The position numbers and the translations under genes were made by a program. A stretch of DNA of 64,000 nt from NCBI GenBank assembly GCA_003260075.1, contig QLIY01000581.1, forward strand, positions 39,757-103,756, given 5' to 3'. Source of the DNA: Phallusia mammillata. Lineage: Eukaryota; Chordata; Ascidiacea; Phlebobranchia; Ascidiidae. The notes beneath the pieces were generated by a model. It was not told where the DNA came from. It saw only the letters and a list, made by a program, of their open reading frames with translations, and did no database searches. Of this stretch, positions 24,001 to 35,300 are shown piece by piece; the stretch's first letter is position 1; every line of letters begins with the position of its first letter.

Positions 24001-27000
24001 CAAAATTTGACGTTTTAGTAGTGGGAAAGCCTTCGTTTTTATTGCTTAGCAGGGGCCATAGGTTTTGAGTGTTACTATATGGCGGTCACAAACAATGAAA
24101 GGGTCTAAATCGACGCCTTTCGAATTGGCACTTATGAACCGAAATCAGCCCATACACAATGGGCAGTAAAAATTAAGAGATGTTCGGCATGTTACCCTAC
24201 GATCCATAATACGGTGTAGCTGCAGCGCGTTCAACCATTATCCACTTTTCTGCACCGCATAACGTCTTAACGTTGCGCAGTTATTTCCGGCTTGGTAATT
24301 GTTTTAGTGCAATTGTGTAGTTATGTGTTCTTTCACCAAGCGAAATAAACTCAACTCTACCTAAATTATCTCCAGCAATCCTAGGCAGAAACACAGAATG
24401 TACAATAACAGCTGTAGCCTGCATCCCAGCAAAAACGGCAATCAATAGATAAATAGACAAGCGACTGCGGGGAACGTATTTGTATCGGGTGTCAGCGCTG
24501 CGAAGAACCTGAAACAGATATTTATTTTAGTTATAATTCGTATTAAGTCGGGCCCATTAAAGCAGGGGTGGGGAACCTGCGGCCGGGGGGGGGGGCTCTA
24601 CNACAGATCGATATAATGGAGCTAGGGTATTCCAGAAAGAATGGACAAACTCTTATTTTTAGTTGAAATAAGTGATAAACCTGTATTATAATATTACAAC
24701 ACGGAATTTAACAAAATGTTTGGCCCGCCCGAAAATATTGTGCAATTCATGCGGCCCGCAGTGCTAAGTAGGTTCCCCACCCCTGCATTAAAGCGTCAAG
24801 CTGGTCTTCCAAACATTTATTTATATGACAAGACATAGACTAAAACATCTAGGATTTACACCACAGCTAATTTGTAGACTACAAAGTAGGAAGTCTTTTT
24901 CGACCACATAGATTTGTTGTGTTGTGATTTTGCACACATACCAGGTGTACGAGCAAGGTTTGTGCCATCCACCTATTTCTACATAACACCCAGACATGTC
25001 TCACCTGGCAATACTGGCTTGCACAACTCGTAAAATTAGACGACGACGTTGAGGTATTTGATGCGGAAATAACATTAAGATTTTTTCCTCCATATAAAAC
25101 TGCATAAGATAACAAATTTCCGACTATCTGAAATAATAGAAGATTATTGTCGATTGATTAAGTGATTAAACACAAGGGGATTTTTAGTTTTGCCTTCAGC
25201 TTCTACTTAAATTCAAACGAAAATTAGCTTTGTGTAGTTTTCGCAGTTTAGTTAAGACATTAAAATATACCTGGCAGCATTTAAGGATAGAAAAAAAGAT
25301 GCCGAAAAAATGATTCCTCAGATGGTCAAGACTTTGTGATGTCTCCTTTGTTACATCACAACCCGCCCAATATTCTTTCGCGAGATGTGTGATATAAATA
25401 GTTGACGTTGGCCACATCAAGGCTGCACCTACGGAACCTATCACGGCACCTGGAACCATTGTATAGAAACCTACAAAAAGAAGTAGTCAGTAAGACTTGC
25501 CTGCTGGTGTTAAAAAGTTAATGTAGCTAAGATTTTTGAAGCTGTTATGCAGACCTGCGATCACAGCACACTCATAAAATACATAGTACGCCAGGCCCAT
25601 TGAAGACAGCGGTAACTGTAATTCATCTTTTGGTGGGCTCATTACTGACACTGTGTAGCTTAGTTATTAGAGCGCGAGTCCCTGAAAGACTCCTGTCATG
25701 GGTTCAAATTTCACCGCTGCATAGATTTTGTATAGCCTATGCTTGCCGTATGGGAATGCTTGACAGGCATGATTCGGTATTACGCCTTTAAATGACCTGG
25801 CGTACTGTGATTAATATGTGGGAGTTAGTCATGATCGCTGGTCTGAAAAAAAAACGCTTGAGGGCTGATCCCAGTGGGTGTATGTTCACCCTATAGCAGC
25901 TTAAATTTAAGTAAAGAAGGTATGAAGTATTAAAGTTGTGTGTTTCGTCTCGGCATTGAGCCTGTTGTTGATCAAGTTGGAAAACAACAAGATAGATATT
26001 TGAGTTTGCGAGTCACAAGAAAAACACGATGAAAAGGCAAAAACAAATGAGACCGTAAAAGATGTTCGTGAGTTCGTGACCACACTCAGGAAACGCAAAA
26101 TTTTTTTTTAACTATACATACTGTTTTCGTTGTTTAACTATTTTATGTCTGAGAAATGGTCACGCTAAGCGAAAAACAGACCGAAATAAGAAAAGTTTGC
26201 GACACACTCATGAGCGTCTGCAACCTAAAGCACTGCACGATGTATTTTTTAAACATGGCAGAGTGTTTCGGACTTAGGCAACGCAATTCTACTGCATATA
26301 GTTTATACTACATGACTACATGTACATAATATACTTGATATCGTAATCCATTCGGTAAGAACGTATTTGTCAAAATTTGCCCCCTTTTGCAAAATTTTCT
26401 GCCTGCACCAATGGAAACACGGGTTTAGCCCAACGGTAGATTTAGTACAAACACGGCACAGTATAAAAGAAAAACACAGGCCAAAGAAAAACACAGGCCA
26501 AAGAAAAACACAGGCCAAAGAAAATCACAGGCCGAAGAAAATCACAGGCCAAAGAAAACCGCAGGTTTATTGCAGATAATTAAAGCATTTTCTATGCAGC
26601 GTTACGTTTTGTCGTAATAACAAGAATCAAATAGTCTAAACCAGGGGTGGGGAACCTGCGGCCTAAAGGCCACATGCGGCCTTTCAGGGCACTAAGAGTG
26701 GCCTTCGATGTCAAAATGCATTTTTAGGATGTTGATATACAGACTTTAGCCGCTAAACCAAAGAAGCTGCAAGGTAAACTTACTTGGGTAAAAGTTTCCT
26801 ATCGTATAAACAAGAAATCCCGCTTCACCCAAAACCAGGCACCATTTCGGTCCGACTTCTGTTAGCATAAAGGGAGTGAAGAAAAGCAAAAGTACCAGTG
26901 CGCATGCGTACAAGATACTCAGACATGTTGTGCCGAGATTTTGAGCGAAGTTTATACTGCTCTGAAGAAAGAGAATTCCTGGAAACAATGATATTATTAG

Positions 27001-27733
27001 ACTGAAATGTTAGATATAAATCTTACACTCACATAGAGCCCATAGCAATACAGTATACCTCGATTACACCGGATTCGGTTCATCCGGATCTTAGCTTAAT
27101 TTAGACAAAACTTGACCTACAAATGATTTTAATGTGGTTAGGGTTGAACTAATCGACATCGGTTAATCCGGATCTTTGCCTAATCCGGACAATGTTTGGT
27201 CCAAACGAGTCTAGATTACCCGATTTTTTGCTGTATTTACCTTCTTGCGATGTACTGGGCTATAAAATATAGGCCAAGCATTTCGAATCACGTTCCGACC
27301 CAATTTCGTACCAAACGGGCCTGATTTTTCCATCGACCACAATTTCACTCAGTTACTAAGTCTTAGTAGATCTTACTTTTGGGCTTAAATAGTTTTTAAG
27401 GGTTTGGGCCCATTTACGTCTCTGGTTTAGTATGTATGCCACTCAAACGTGCAGCACCAGTGGTTACTCCACATACAATGAACCTCGGTTAATCCTGATC
27501 ATCGCCTAATTCGGACAAATTTGTTGGCCCAAAGGGGTCTCGATTAACCGAGGCTTACAATAGCTGTTTATTGGTTTGGTTTGTTTGCAAGACTACTAAC
27601 ACCTTTAAAACAAATTTGTACTTAGTTTCTTACCGACAAATGCAGATGCTGTCATCATAGTTCCAATTGACACGAGGTAGAAACGCTTGTTTATTGTGCA
27701 CGTCATTTTTGGCATACTACTATTACTCTCCAT
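21013..27733 (-). CDS. UNC93A: UNC93A-like major-facilitator membrane protein, copy A
   Basis: Eight minus-strand exons join in phase: 27634-27733, 26784-26978, 25271-25470, 25005-25127, 24361-24508, 23737-23915, 21713-21947, 21013-21266 (477 aa; human UNC93A about 457). UNC93 proteins are twelve-helix members of the major facilitator superfamily. UNC93B1 escorts Toll-like receptors, while the UNC93A role is unsettled. Landmarks: QSSINFAQNLGTTCLSILY in helix 2, VLGEAGFLVYTIGNFYP, the glycine-rich GAVIGSVGAALMWP, HFFGIFFSILKCCQ, a Ser/Thr/Asn-rich loop (NTSTSSSNFTSC) between helices, YYGLIVGYSASNFTRAYVSCTIG, and SDGIWQTTSA near the end. The C-terminal tail is charged and probably cytosolic. 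The 3' end of intron 6 is formed by a MITE. A second hAT element lies about 60 bp upstream of the start codon. Confidence 0.9.
21424..21500. repeat. SINE body fragment in UNC93A-A last intron
   Basis: tacgccttgccacatgggaa... tcgctattacgcccttaat matches the body of the tRNA-headed SINE at 12279. The same insertion is present in copy B (32767-32845), so it predates the duplication. Confidence 0.55.
21965..22147. mobile_element. hAT-type MITE abutting UNC93A-A exon 7 acceptor
   Basis: Ends cagtggttctcaacc and ggttgggaaccactg are inverted. Flanking 8-mers (gtttaaag, gtgtaatg) are only partly alike. The element ends 17 bp from the exon (21947), so on the minus strand its left end supplies DNA just upstream of the acceptor. 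The homologous element is 33307-33555 in copy B. Confidence 0.75.
22203..23583. mobile_element. hAT-type element, 1.38 kb, containing a nested MITE
   Basis: The ends are caggggtgtccaacc and ggttggacaaccctg. A perfect 8-bp target duplication gcctaagc flanks it (22195-22202, 23584-23591). Copy B has an empty site at about 33595-33615 (ccgccgaggctcttaatggg). No transposase is evident; the long frame at 22735-23352 (-) is made of repeated units of the nested element. Confidence 0.9.
22841..23329. mobile_element. Nested MITE, 489 bp, with CCGGAACG repeats
   Basis: Inverted ends cagtgtttcataccggaacg and cgttccggtatgaaacactg are exact complements. A perfect 8-bp target duplication, ctgtaaac, flanks it (22833-22840, 23330-23337). 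Inside, 'taccggaacgaaat' units recur in both orientations. It is inserted in the element at 22203-23583. A G run and local duplication follow at 23402. Confidence 0.9.
24563..24785. mobile_element. hAT-type MITE with internal G run and N
   Basis: Inverted ends caggggtggggaacc and ggttccccacccctg are flanked by a perfect target duplication, cattaaag (24555-24562, 24786-24793). A G run at 24585-24595 and an N at 24602 show the interior is incompletely assembled. It lies in the intron between UNC93A-A exons 4 and 5. Confidence 0.9.
25537..25910. repeat. Two SINE pieces in opposite orientation
   Basis: 25653-25910 carries a tRNA-like head (tgtgtagcttagttattag; anticodon stem GAGTC/GACTC around CCTGAAA) followed by the body ending in 'gggctgatcccagtgggtg'. 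Just before it, 25537-25640 is the same body in reverse (gcagacctgcgatcacagc...). Matching copies occur in unit B at 34620-34990. Confidence 0.65.
26465..26564. repeat. 16-17 bp minisatellite, about six units
   Basis: Units of the form aaagaaaaacacaggcc are repeated about six times with small changes. Copy B has only about two units at the same place (36003-36036). Lies in an UNC93A-A intron. Confidence 0.8.
26642..26755. mobile_element. Truncated hAT-like MITE, copy A only
   Basis: The left end caggggtggggaacctgcgg is clear, and the right terminal repeat is missing. The surrounding 'ctaaacc' occurs on both sides (26636-26642 and about 26753-26759). Copy B reads straight through (ataggctaaaccgaagaagc, 36102), so this is an insertion specific to A. 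Confidence 0.55.
27049..27555. repeat. Tigger/pogo-like MITE remnants
   Basis: Motifs such as cctcgattacaccggat, cggttaatccggatc and ctcgattaaccgag recur in both orientations at 27058-27220 and 27480-27555. The matching intron of copy B has a shorter version (36720-36865). The 'cctcggttaatccgg' style of end is typical of pogo/Tigger-derived MITEs. Exact ends are not defined. Confidence 0.45.
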
Positions 27734-27794
27734 AATGCGGTTACAACTAAAACAGTAGAAAAAGTCAAAATATTACTGAGAAAACAGACTAAAC

Positions 27795-28111
27795 CAGTGG
27801 TTCCCAACCAGGGCCCATGGCCCCCCAGGGGAGCCACGAGCTGTGTGACGGGGGGCCACGGGCGTAGATTCAAAAGAAACACCCACTAAAAGTCATTTTC
27901 ACTTTAACTTTGTTCCCAAATCTAATCGACTATTTCACATACTATTTGTTTATAGTGAGGTTTATCATGCTCATTTACTCTATTAGAACTGTCTAGGGCC
28001 AACATTAATACCGCATTCCAACGCGAGATTGCTAGCTACATTTTAAGGGGGCCACGAGGCCAAAAAGTTACTTTAAGGGGGCCATGGTCCACGAAAGGTT
28101 GGGAACCACTG
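27795..28111. mobile_element. hAT-type MITE, 317 bp, upstream of UNC93A-A
   Basis: Inverted ends cagtggttcccaacc and ggttgggaaccactg are flanked by a perfect target duplication, gactaaac (27787-27794, 28112-28119). Copy B has the empty site (cggctaaactatatacaat, about 37277). It lies about 60 bp upstream of the UNC93A-A start codon. Confidence 0.92.
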
Positions 28112-28886
28112 GACTAAACAATGGACAGTATCCGTTGGAGTTCGACCTGCCCGTTGGTTGGAACACAATGATTTCATTTACAGGATTTTTTCAGACGTTT
28201 CCTGTTGCAAAGTTTGTGGTGCCAATTTGTTGTTAATAAGTCAGTGCTATAACTGTCTGCAAGCTTAATTTAAGTGTAAAGATTTTAACATACTAAAATT
28301 CTGTATCAATATATGACGCGTTAAACTGGTGTGTGTTTCGTAACAATCTCTGTTTCAATGCTAACTTGTATATAGTTCACTCCGTAAAACATTGCTTTGG
28401 AAAAGTTGCAATTCTGCTTATATGACCCCCTTGCGACAAAAAATGCCTAAATGCTAACACATAACTTATAATTCAATCAGTACCATACTGCTTTTATTTG
28501 CACTAAGGTATCCATTCTTATTATATAAGAGGTCCTTGCAACAAAAACTTCTTAAATACTAACATAGTTATTCAGTAACATACTTGCACTAGGATAACGA
28601 AAGTTTTAATTCTGGTTTTCGGAAAGCTCATTACAGTAAAATGAGAATATGTCAACCCTGTTTACATGCAATACATGTTAATACCTGCACTTTGTCTGAC
28701 CTTGCATTGCCCTTAACTTCAACATCAACTGACTCCAGTTAAAACGAATTCACACGTACAATGATAGTGCATGCAGCCCTGGGCATGGATTGTTTTGATT
28801 AATTATACCAGAGACAGGAGTAGTGCACTGTACGACAGCAGTTCCCCCTAACTATTTGTAGTTGGTGTTACGGAAGGTCGCGTGTT

Positions 28887-29012
28887 ATGACGAAACGGTT
28901 TTGTTTCATCTACGGAAGTGATTTAAACCGCTTCGTCGAGCGGCACAAACCACACCAGGTCGCTGCAACAATGGTGACACATTCAAAAGCCACATTTTCA
29001 CAAAATGGCTAA
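28887..29012 (+). CDS. Small open frame, 41 aa, conserved in both duplication units (doubtful gene)
   Basis: The frame begins MTKRFCFIYGSDLNRFVERH and ends TFSQNG. Its copy at 38084-38209 keeps the start, stop and length, with one amino-acid change (C to S) and one silent change. I do not recognise it. With such recent copies, conservation alone is weak evidence. It lies about 1.1 kb upstream of UNC93A-A on the opposite strand. Confidence 0.2.
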   Translation: MTKRFCFIYGSDLNRFVERHKPHQVAATMVTHSKATFSQNG

Positions 29013-29204
29013 TGATATGCACCATTAAACCTACCTAACAAAATTCCAAATTTTACAACTTTTAAAACAAAGATCCATTCAAAATTGGGGTCGCTACCAT
29101 GTATCATTTCAGTTCTAAAATTTAACCGACATTTCGCAATAGTTATTGTCAATGACTAGTTTTGTATTACTACACCTGTACAAGCCAACAAGGTTTTAAA
29201 GTTT

Positions 29205-29275
29205 AATACCAAGCGGTTACGCAACAACTTTTAATCACAAGGTCGTGGGTTCTAACCCCACCACAGTTCTTGGTG
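29205..29275 (+). repeat. tRNA-like fragment, present in both duplication units
   Basis: A B box gggttctaacccc with a matching T arm (gtgggttctaaccccac) lies at about 29245-29262. The upstream half is degenerate. Matching copies occur at 38460 and 38708. Probably an old SINE. Confidence 0.4.
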
Positions 29276-29564
29276 TTTAAATATTCTGTCTCTGTTTAAA
29301 CTGATATTTTTGCACGACTATGATCACAAAACTAACGTAACCATATGTTGACGTGTTTGAAAGTGTTCATTTGTACAGACTTGCCTCCCAACGTTTAAAT
29401 CATTAGCTTTCCGCTAGATGTGAGATTCAGCATAAAATGCCACCATATTAACTAACATTCCAAAAACTCCAAACCTTTATATTACGATGACAATATCTAC
29501 GTTAAATTTTGAGATGAATTTAAAGTTAAAAAACTCATCGAAAATCTGACGTCTTCGTCTTTTA

Positions 29565-29629
29565 TGACGTCATAAAGTGTTTCAATCGACACCCGCGGTT
29601 CGGGTGGGGAGGGAGGTTCTATGACGTCA
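29565..29629. promoter_or_regulatory. Pair of CRE palindromes (TGACGTCA)
   Basis: Full 8-bp CRE/ATF sites lie at 29565-29572 and 29622-29629, 57 bp apart, separated by GC-rich sequence (cggttcgggtggggagggag). Both sites and their spacing are kept in unit B (39376-39383, 39433-39440). Confidence 0.5.
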
Positions 29630-29948
29630 TGTGGGTGTGAAGTGGGCGTGTCTGACGTGTTCTTGCACTTTTGTTTCTAACATAAAATTGTGATGATTCT
29701 CGGTGATACGTTTGTAAGGGTAAAAAAATAACAATAATTAACCTTTTCTGTAAGTTTTGGTTTGGTTGAAGGTTTCTCTTTTACTGTAACTTTTCTTATC
29801 CGTATTTTGGTAGCCTACAAAATTGAAAACAAGTTAGGAAAGGGGGAAGTTCATAAAAAATAATCTCTGTTTTGGTATTCATGCTTCAAAAATGTATGAA
29901 GATGGGATACATAAACATAATATACAACTGTATGAAAAAGCTTATCAT

Positions 29949-30623
29949 TAGGGCAAATATTTTTTGACTTGTCAAAAAAAGTCAAAATTTTGTCAAAATT
30001 TTTAGAATAGGTCAAAATTTGTCAAAATTGTTTACAAAGTTAAAATTGTTTACAAACTGCATTGTCGTGGTGTTGTAGAGGTTGCAAGCAAACTATTCGT
30101 TTTACACCTTGTAGCCTACTTTATACTGTTGTAATTGGCCCATTGCCCCAATTATTGCGAATCATAAACCATCAAGTGAGTGAAACAATTAGGTTGATAT
30201 GGCGTGATGCTCAACACACCTCAAAACGTGCAAAATTGTGGTAGGTCCCAAGTCACTTTACGGCAGCTGCAGGTTAGGTGCAGCTCTTGCTTCGGTTTTG
30301 CTTTAGATACTTCATGTATCTTTCGTTTATACAAATGTATTGAATAATTTTCGTTGTGTCTTAGCTGCAGTTTTTTGGCAGTGATTTTTAATCAGCTCAT
30401 TCCCTTTTCAGAATAGGTTAGGTCTATGTTCAGATTTTTGCCCTTCTCTTAGACTTTTGCACATTCTTTCGCTCTAGTTAGATTAACTTAGCCATATTTT
30501 AACTTTTTGAACGATAATGCGTAATTTAACTACTTGAATTCTCAAAAAAAAAAAAAAAAATCAAAAATTTTCAATTTGTAGGTCAAATTTTTTCGTTTTT
30601 TAGGTCAAAAAATAATTGCCCTA
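29949..30623. mobile_element. 675-bp MITE with TAGGGCAA ends, copy A only
   Basis: Ends tagggcaaatattttttgac and tcaaaaaataattgccctA are inverted. A perfect 8-bp target duplication cttatcat flanks it (29941-29948, 30624-30631). Copy B shows the empty site at about 39758 (ggcttatcatacaaaggtta). The interior has 'gtcaaaatttt' repeats near the left end and a poly-A tract. No coding capacity seen. Confidence 0.9.
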
Positions 30624-32356
30624 CTTATCATACAAAGGTTGTGTTACTAAATATCCTTCGTAATCCATTTTCCAACAATTACTTTGATAGTCATCACTGT
30701 TAATACTAGCTGATTTGATGATGACCATGGTTGTCACTTGTCATCACTTAATCAGCTAATATTGTGGGTTACATGATGTGTAAACAAGTTAACTCACAGA
30801 TTCTTTCAATTAAGTACGATAAGTATAACTGTTGTTTGTAGGATTTTTAGTTCAATTTTGACTTTAAGTGCCAGGTAGAGTTATGAAAAACCTTAATCGT
30901 GGAACGTTGCTCAAGACGTGCAGTTTTTTGGGTGGGCAAATTAGTTAACTGTTGTTTGAATCACGTCTTTTGCAGCCACGTCCGGTTTGTAAGTTTACCA
31001 AAAACAAAGTGTACGTTGCAATGCCTCATGCACGTATTCGACAAATGTTGTACTGAAAATTAAGTGCGAAAAAAGTTACAAATAATACCAACACTCCAAT
31101 CATGTACTTTTTCGGGACCTAGTTTCCTCGCACAATTTATACATCTAAATCCAATCTAGCTTTTCACTTTGCAAACTTAAGAAGGCATTTAATTGGTTAT
31201 GCATATTTCTCACACTTAACGCTTCGGTATTTAACAAGCCAGGGAAGCATGAACGTTTTTTCGTCGCGTTCAGTCAGCAATGTGCAAAAATGTCGCCCCT
31301 TTACACAACACCATCTGCAATTCCTGTGGATGTGCGACGAAAACGTTGCCGAGTTCCTTATTCAAACTCAAACATGTAAACAACCGAATTAAAACACGTC
31401 ATGTATGTTTAAGAATGTCAACATAGTATGCAAAACAAATGCTAGGCAAACTGTTTTATGTATCTCATTTTCGCTTCAAAATCGAACGAGAATATTCTAC
31501 CTCATTTCCGCACCACCAGTTACTATTGGTCGTAGTAATGATTTGTATTTATAAAATAAAGTTCGCAAAAAATAGAAAAATACGAGTTTAGCTTTGTAAA
31601 ACCTTTTAGTTATTTTTTTTTTCACTTTAGATGTGGCGGCAAATATAAACTTGAAGTACTACATTCGGAAGTTTTTCCAACGAGTTTAAGGTTTTTAGAT
31701 TGGTTCACCACCGACTAGGCCTCCTCCACAGAGATCTCCGTTGCAGGGATCTAGGGATATAAAGTCCTTTAGTCTTCTAAAAGGGGGAAGGGCTAGCTCG
31801 CTACAAACCCTTGGCTTGGGACAACCACAATACAGTCTACTCTTCAATGCCATGATCCAAGACTTGAACCCCAAAGCTTTCCCCCCCCCCGCTTCAAAAT
31901 CGAACGAGAATATTCTACCTCATTTCCGCACCACCAGTTACTATTGGTCGTAGTAATGATTTGTATTTATAAAATAAAGTTCGCAAAAAATAGAAAAATA
32001 CGAGTTTAGCTTTGTAAAACCTTTTAGTTATTTTTTTTTTCACTTTAGATGTGACGGCAAATATAAACTTGAAGTACTACATTCGGAAGTTTTTCCAACG
32101 AGTTTATTAAGGTTTTTAGATTGGTTCACCACCGACTAGGCTTCCACAGTGATCTCCTTTGCTGAGGTCCAGGGATTTAGGATCCTTGAGTCTTCTGAAA
32201 GGGAGCTAACCCGCTACAAACCCACCCAGATCATTATCTTGGGACAACTACAATACAGTCAACTCTTCAATGCCATCATCCAAGTAGACCTGAACCCCAA
32301 AACTTCCGCACAAGGGCATTCCTAAAACCATTTTGGCACCAATTTCCCCAAAAGAG

Positions 32357-35300
32357 TCAGTTTCCATTTTCACTTGAATTTAATAACCTTTCCCGTTCAG
32401 TGTTATTAGCAAGTCGCCGTTGTCGCCTCCACTCCGCTAGGGTGTACCCGAGAGCCGTACAAGCCAGCACTCCGTACATCATGTAAATCTGAATGCGGAC
32501 GCAAACCTGACCACTGATGATGAAACTTATAAATAATCCTACCACCGTGAAAAGAGCCAAAGTCCCAAAAGCTGTTTCGAGACGGTCTGAGAAGAAAACC
32601 GCCGTGATTGCTGAAAAGCATACAAAAATAGAAATGTTAGTTACAATTAACCACAAACGGTGACTTTCCAATCATTCATCCCAAAGACCTTAATGAGCAT
32701 ACATGTAATTAGGTTTATAATCTCGTTTGGTGCAAAGAGACTGCACGTTTTTCACTTTTTCTAACCCTACGCCTTGCCACATGGGAATGCTTGGTGACCG
32801 AATGATTCGCTATTACGCCTTCAATACATCTGGCGTAAAGTGAAGTTATTGCTAATTAGACTCCCATCTTTGGTCACACAATATAATGGGGTTTTATTTA
32901 AACGTTTTCCCTAAACAATCAGAGACTATGAACTTGCAAAAAATGACTAAAATCGAGTCACCCGCCACCAAACTCGGACTCGAACTCGCTGGGTAAACAG
33001 TTGTACTTGTATTTTGGCTCGAGTACAAATACTATTTAAAAATAAATGTCACTTACACGCAGAAGTAGTCTGCCAAATACCGTCGGAAACCCCCAACATT
33101 GCTCCCAACGCGTAGACCGAGTTCCTTGACCCGTGAGTCGGTTTCCATAGCAACTGTAACGTCCAACTAGCCGTGTCGGATACAACTCCGCAAATTATGA
33201 CAGGGTTGAGACCGAAACGGTGGGCAAGACGACCCACCAGGAATGACGACACGACGTTGAGAGCACCGTATGTTGCCATCACAAGTCCAACCTGGAACGT
33301 GTAAAGCAATGGTTCCCAACTTTATCGACAAACTCCTCACTTACCAACGCAAAACATTGTCATTATACTCCCCCAATAGACTACATAGTTAGATCAAAAC
33401 TATACAAAGATCTGGGTCTTTTATCAACTTCACTGGTTATGTTCTAGAGATTAAATATCTATTTACAAACCGCATCTATAAATTAAAGTAAATTACTCCC
33501 ATCAAGTTAAAAAAAACTCTCTTAGAAGGAAATCCTCCCCAGTTGGGAACGACTGATGTAACGTGTTATTTTCTTAAGTTGAAAAATACTATTCCACACC
33601 GCCGAGGCTCTTAATGGGGTACAGATTTACCCCCATGGGTCAAACTTGACATATTGGGGTAAATACAAGCAACGGAAATTTTTGGTACGTATTCCAAGTA
33701 CGAGTGTTAATTTTGTTGGTCACAAGTGAATGTACTTTTTTCTACAGTAAACTTCTATCTAACCTTCTGCACTCCGATGGTACAAGACACATAAGCCCGT
33801 GTGAAGTTGGACGCGGAATAACCAACTATCAAGCCGTAATATAATCCAGTAGGTGTCAGTAGAAAGCTGTCCATTGAAATCATATGCCGAAATGACGATT
33901 TGATGGATTCCAGTACAACCAAATGTGATTTCTTTTTGTGGACTGTTAAAATAAAATCTTATGATACAGGGTTAAAATGAAATGCTTTATTCGTATAGCT
34001 GTGTGAATGTCCAGACTTCAAATTGGTCAAAATTTGACGTTTTAGTAGTGGGAAAGCCTTCGTTTTATTGCTTAGCAGGGGCCATAGGTTTTGAGTGTTA
34101 CTATATGGCGGTCACAAACAATGAAAGGGTCTAAATCGACGCCTTTCGAATTGGCACTTATGAACCGAAATCAGCCCATACACAATGGGCAGTAAAAATT
34201 AAGAGANTGTGTGATATAAATAGCTGGTGCTGGCCACATCAAGGCTTCACCTAGAGAACCGATCACGGCACCTGGAACCATTGTATAGAAACCTAAAAAT
34301 AGAAGTAGTCAGTAAAACCTGCCTGCTGGTGTTAAAAAGTTGATGTAGCTAAAATTTTTGAAGCGTTTATGCAGACCTGCATCGCATGCGATCACGCCCC
34401 CCCCCCTCAGATGGTCAAGACTTTGTGATGTCTCCTTTGTTACATCACAACCCGTCCAATATTCTTTCGCGAGATGTGTGATATAAATAGCTGGTGCTGG
34501 CCACATCAAGGCTTCACCTAGAGAACCGATCACGGCACCTGGAACCATTGTATAGAAACCTAAAAATAGAAGTAGTCAGTATGACCTGCCTGGTGTTAAA
34601 AAGTTGATGTAGCTAAGATTTTTGAAGCTTTTATGCAGACCTGCGATCACGGCATACTCTCATAAAATACATAGCACGCCAGGCCCATTGAAGGCAGCGG
34701 TAACTGTTATTCAACTTTCGGCGGGCTCATCACTGACCCTGTGTAGCTTAGTTATTAGAGCGCGAGTCCCTGAAAGACTCCTGTCATGGGTTTAAATTTC
34801 ACCGCTACCTAGATTTTTTGCAGCCTATGCTTGCCGTATGGGAATGCTTGACAGACAGGCATGATTCGGTATAACGCCTTTAATGGGTCGGCGTACTGTG
34901 ATTAATATGTAGGAGTTAGTCATGATCGCTAGTCTACAAAAACGCTTGAGGGCTGATCCCAGTGGGTGTATGTTCACCCTATAGTAGCTTAAATTTAAGT
35001 AAAGAAGGTATGAAGTATTAAAGTTGTGCGTTTCGTTTCGGCACCGAGCCTGTTGTTGATCAAGTTGGAAAACAACAAGCTAGATATTTGAGTTTGTGAG
35101 TCACAAGAAAAACACGATGATAAAATAACAGGAAGTAATTGTAGGCAAAAACAAATGAGTCTGTGAAAGATTTTTGTGAGTTCGTGACCACACTCAGGAA
35201 ATGCAAATTTTTTTAACTATACATACTGTTTTCGTTGTTTAACAATTTTATGTCTGAGAAATGTCTACGCTAAGCTAAAACAGACCCCCCCCCCGCATGA

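Larger units (their letters stand above)
19450..30815. repeat. Tandem duplication unit A (UNC93A-like locus)
   Basis: Direct, head-to-tail with unit B (30816-39955). Both contain the same minus-strand gene, the same flanks and the same junction sequence (cacagattctttcaattaag) at their right ends (30793-30812 and 39931-39950). Exons are nearly identical; introns differ by substitutions, indels and transposon presence. Unit A carries extra hAT-type elements at 22203-23583, 27795-28111 and 29949-30623. It may be a real recent duplication or two haplotypes assembled in series. Confidence 0.85.
27734..31015. other. 5' flank of UNC93A-A and junction between duplication units
   Basis: This contains a MITE at 27795-28111, a 41-codon open frame at 28887-29012, a tRNA-like fragment near 29200-29280, two CRE palindromes (29565, 29622), a 675-bp element at 29949-30623 and the A/B junction near 30816. 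No conserved protein-coding gene recognised. Confidence 0.5.
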
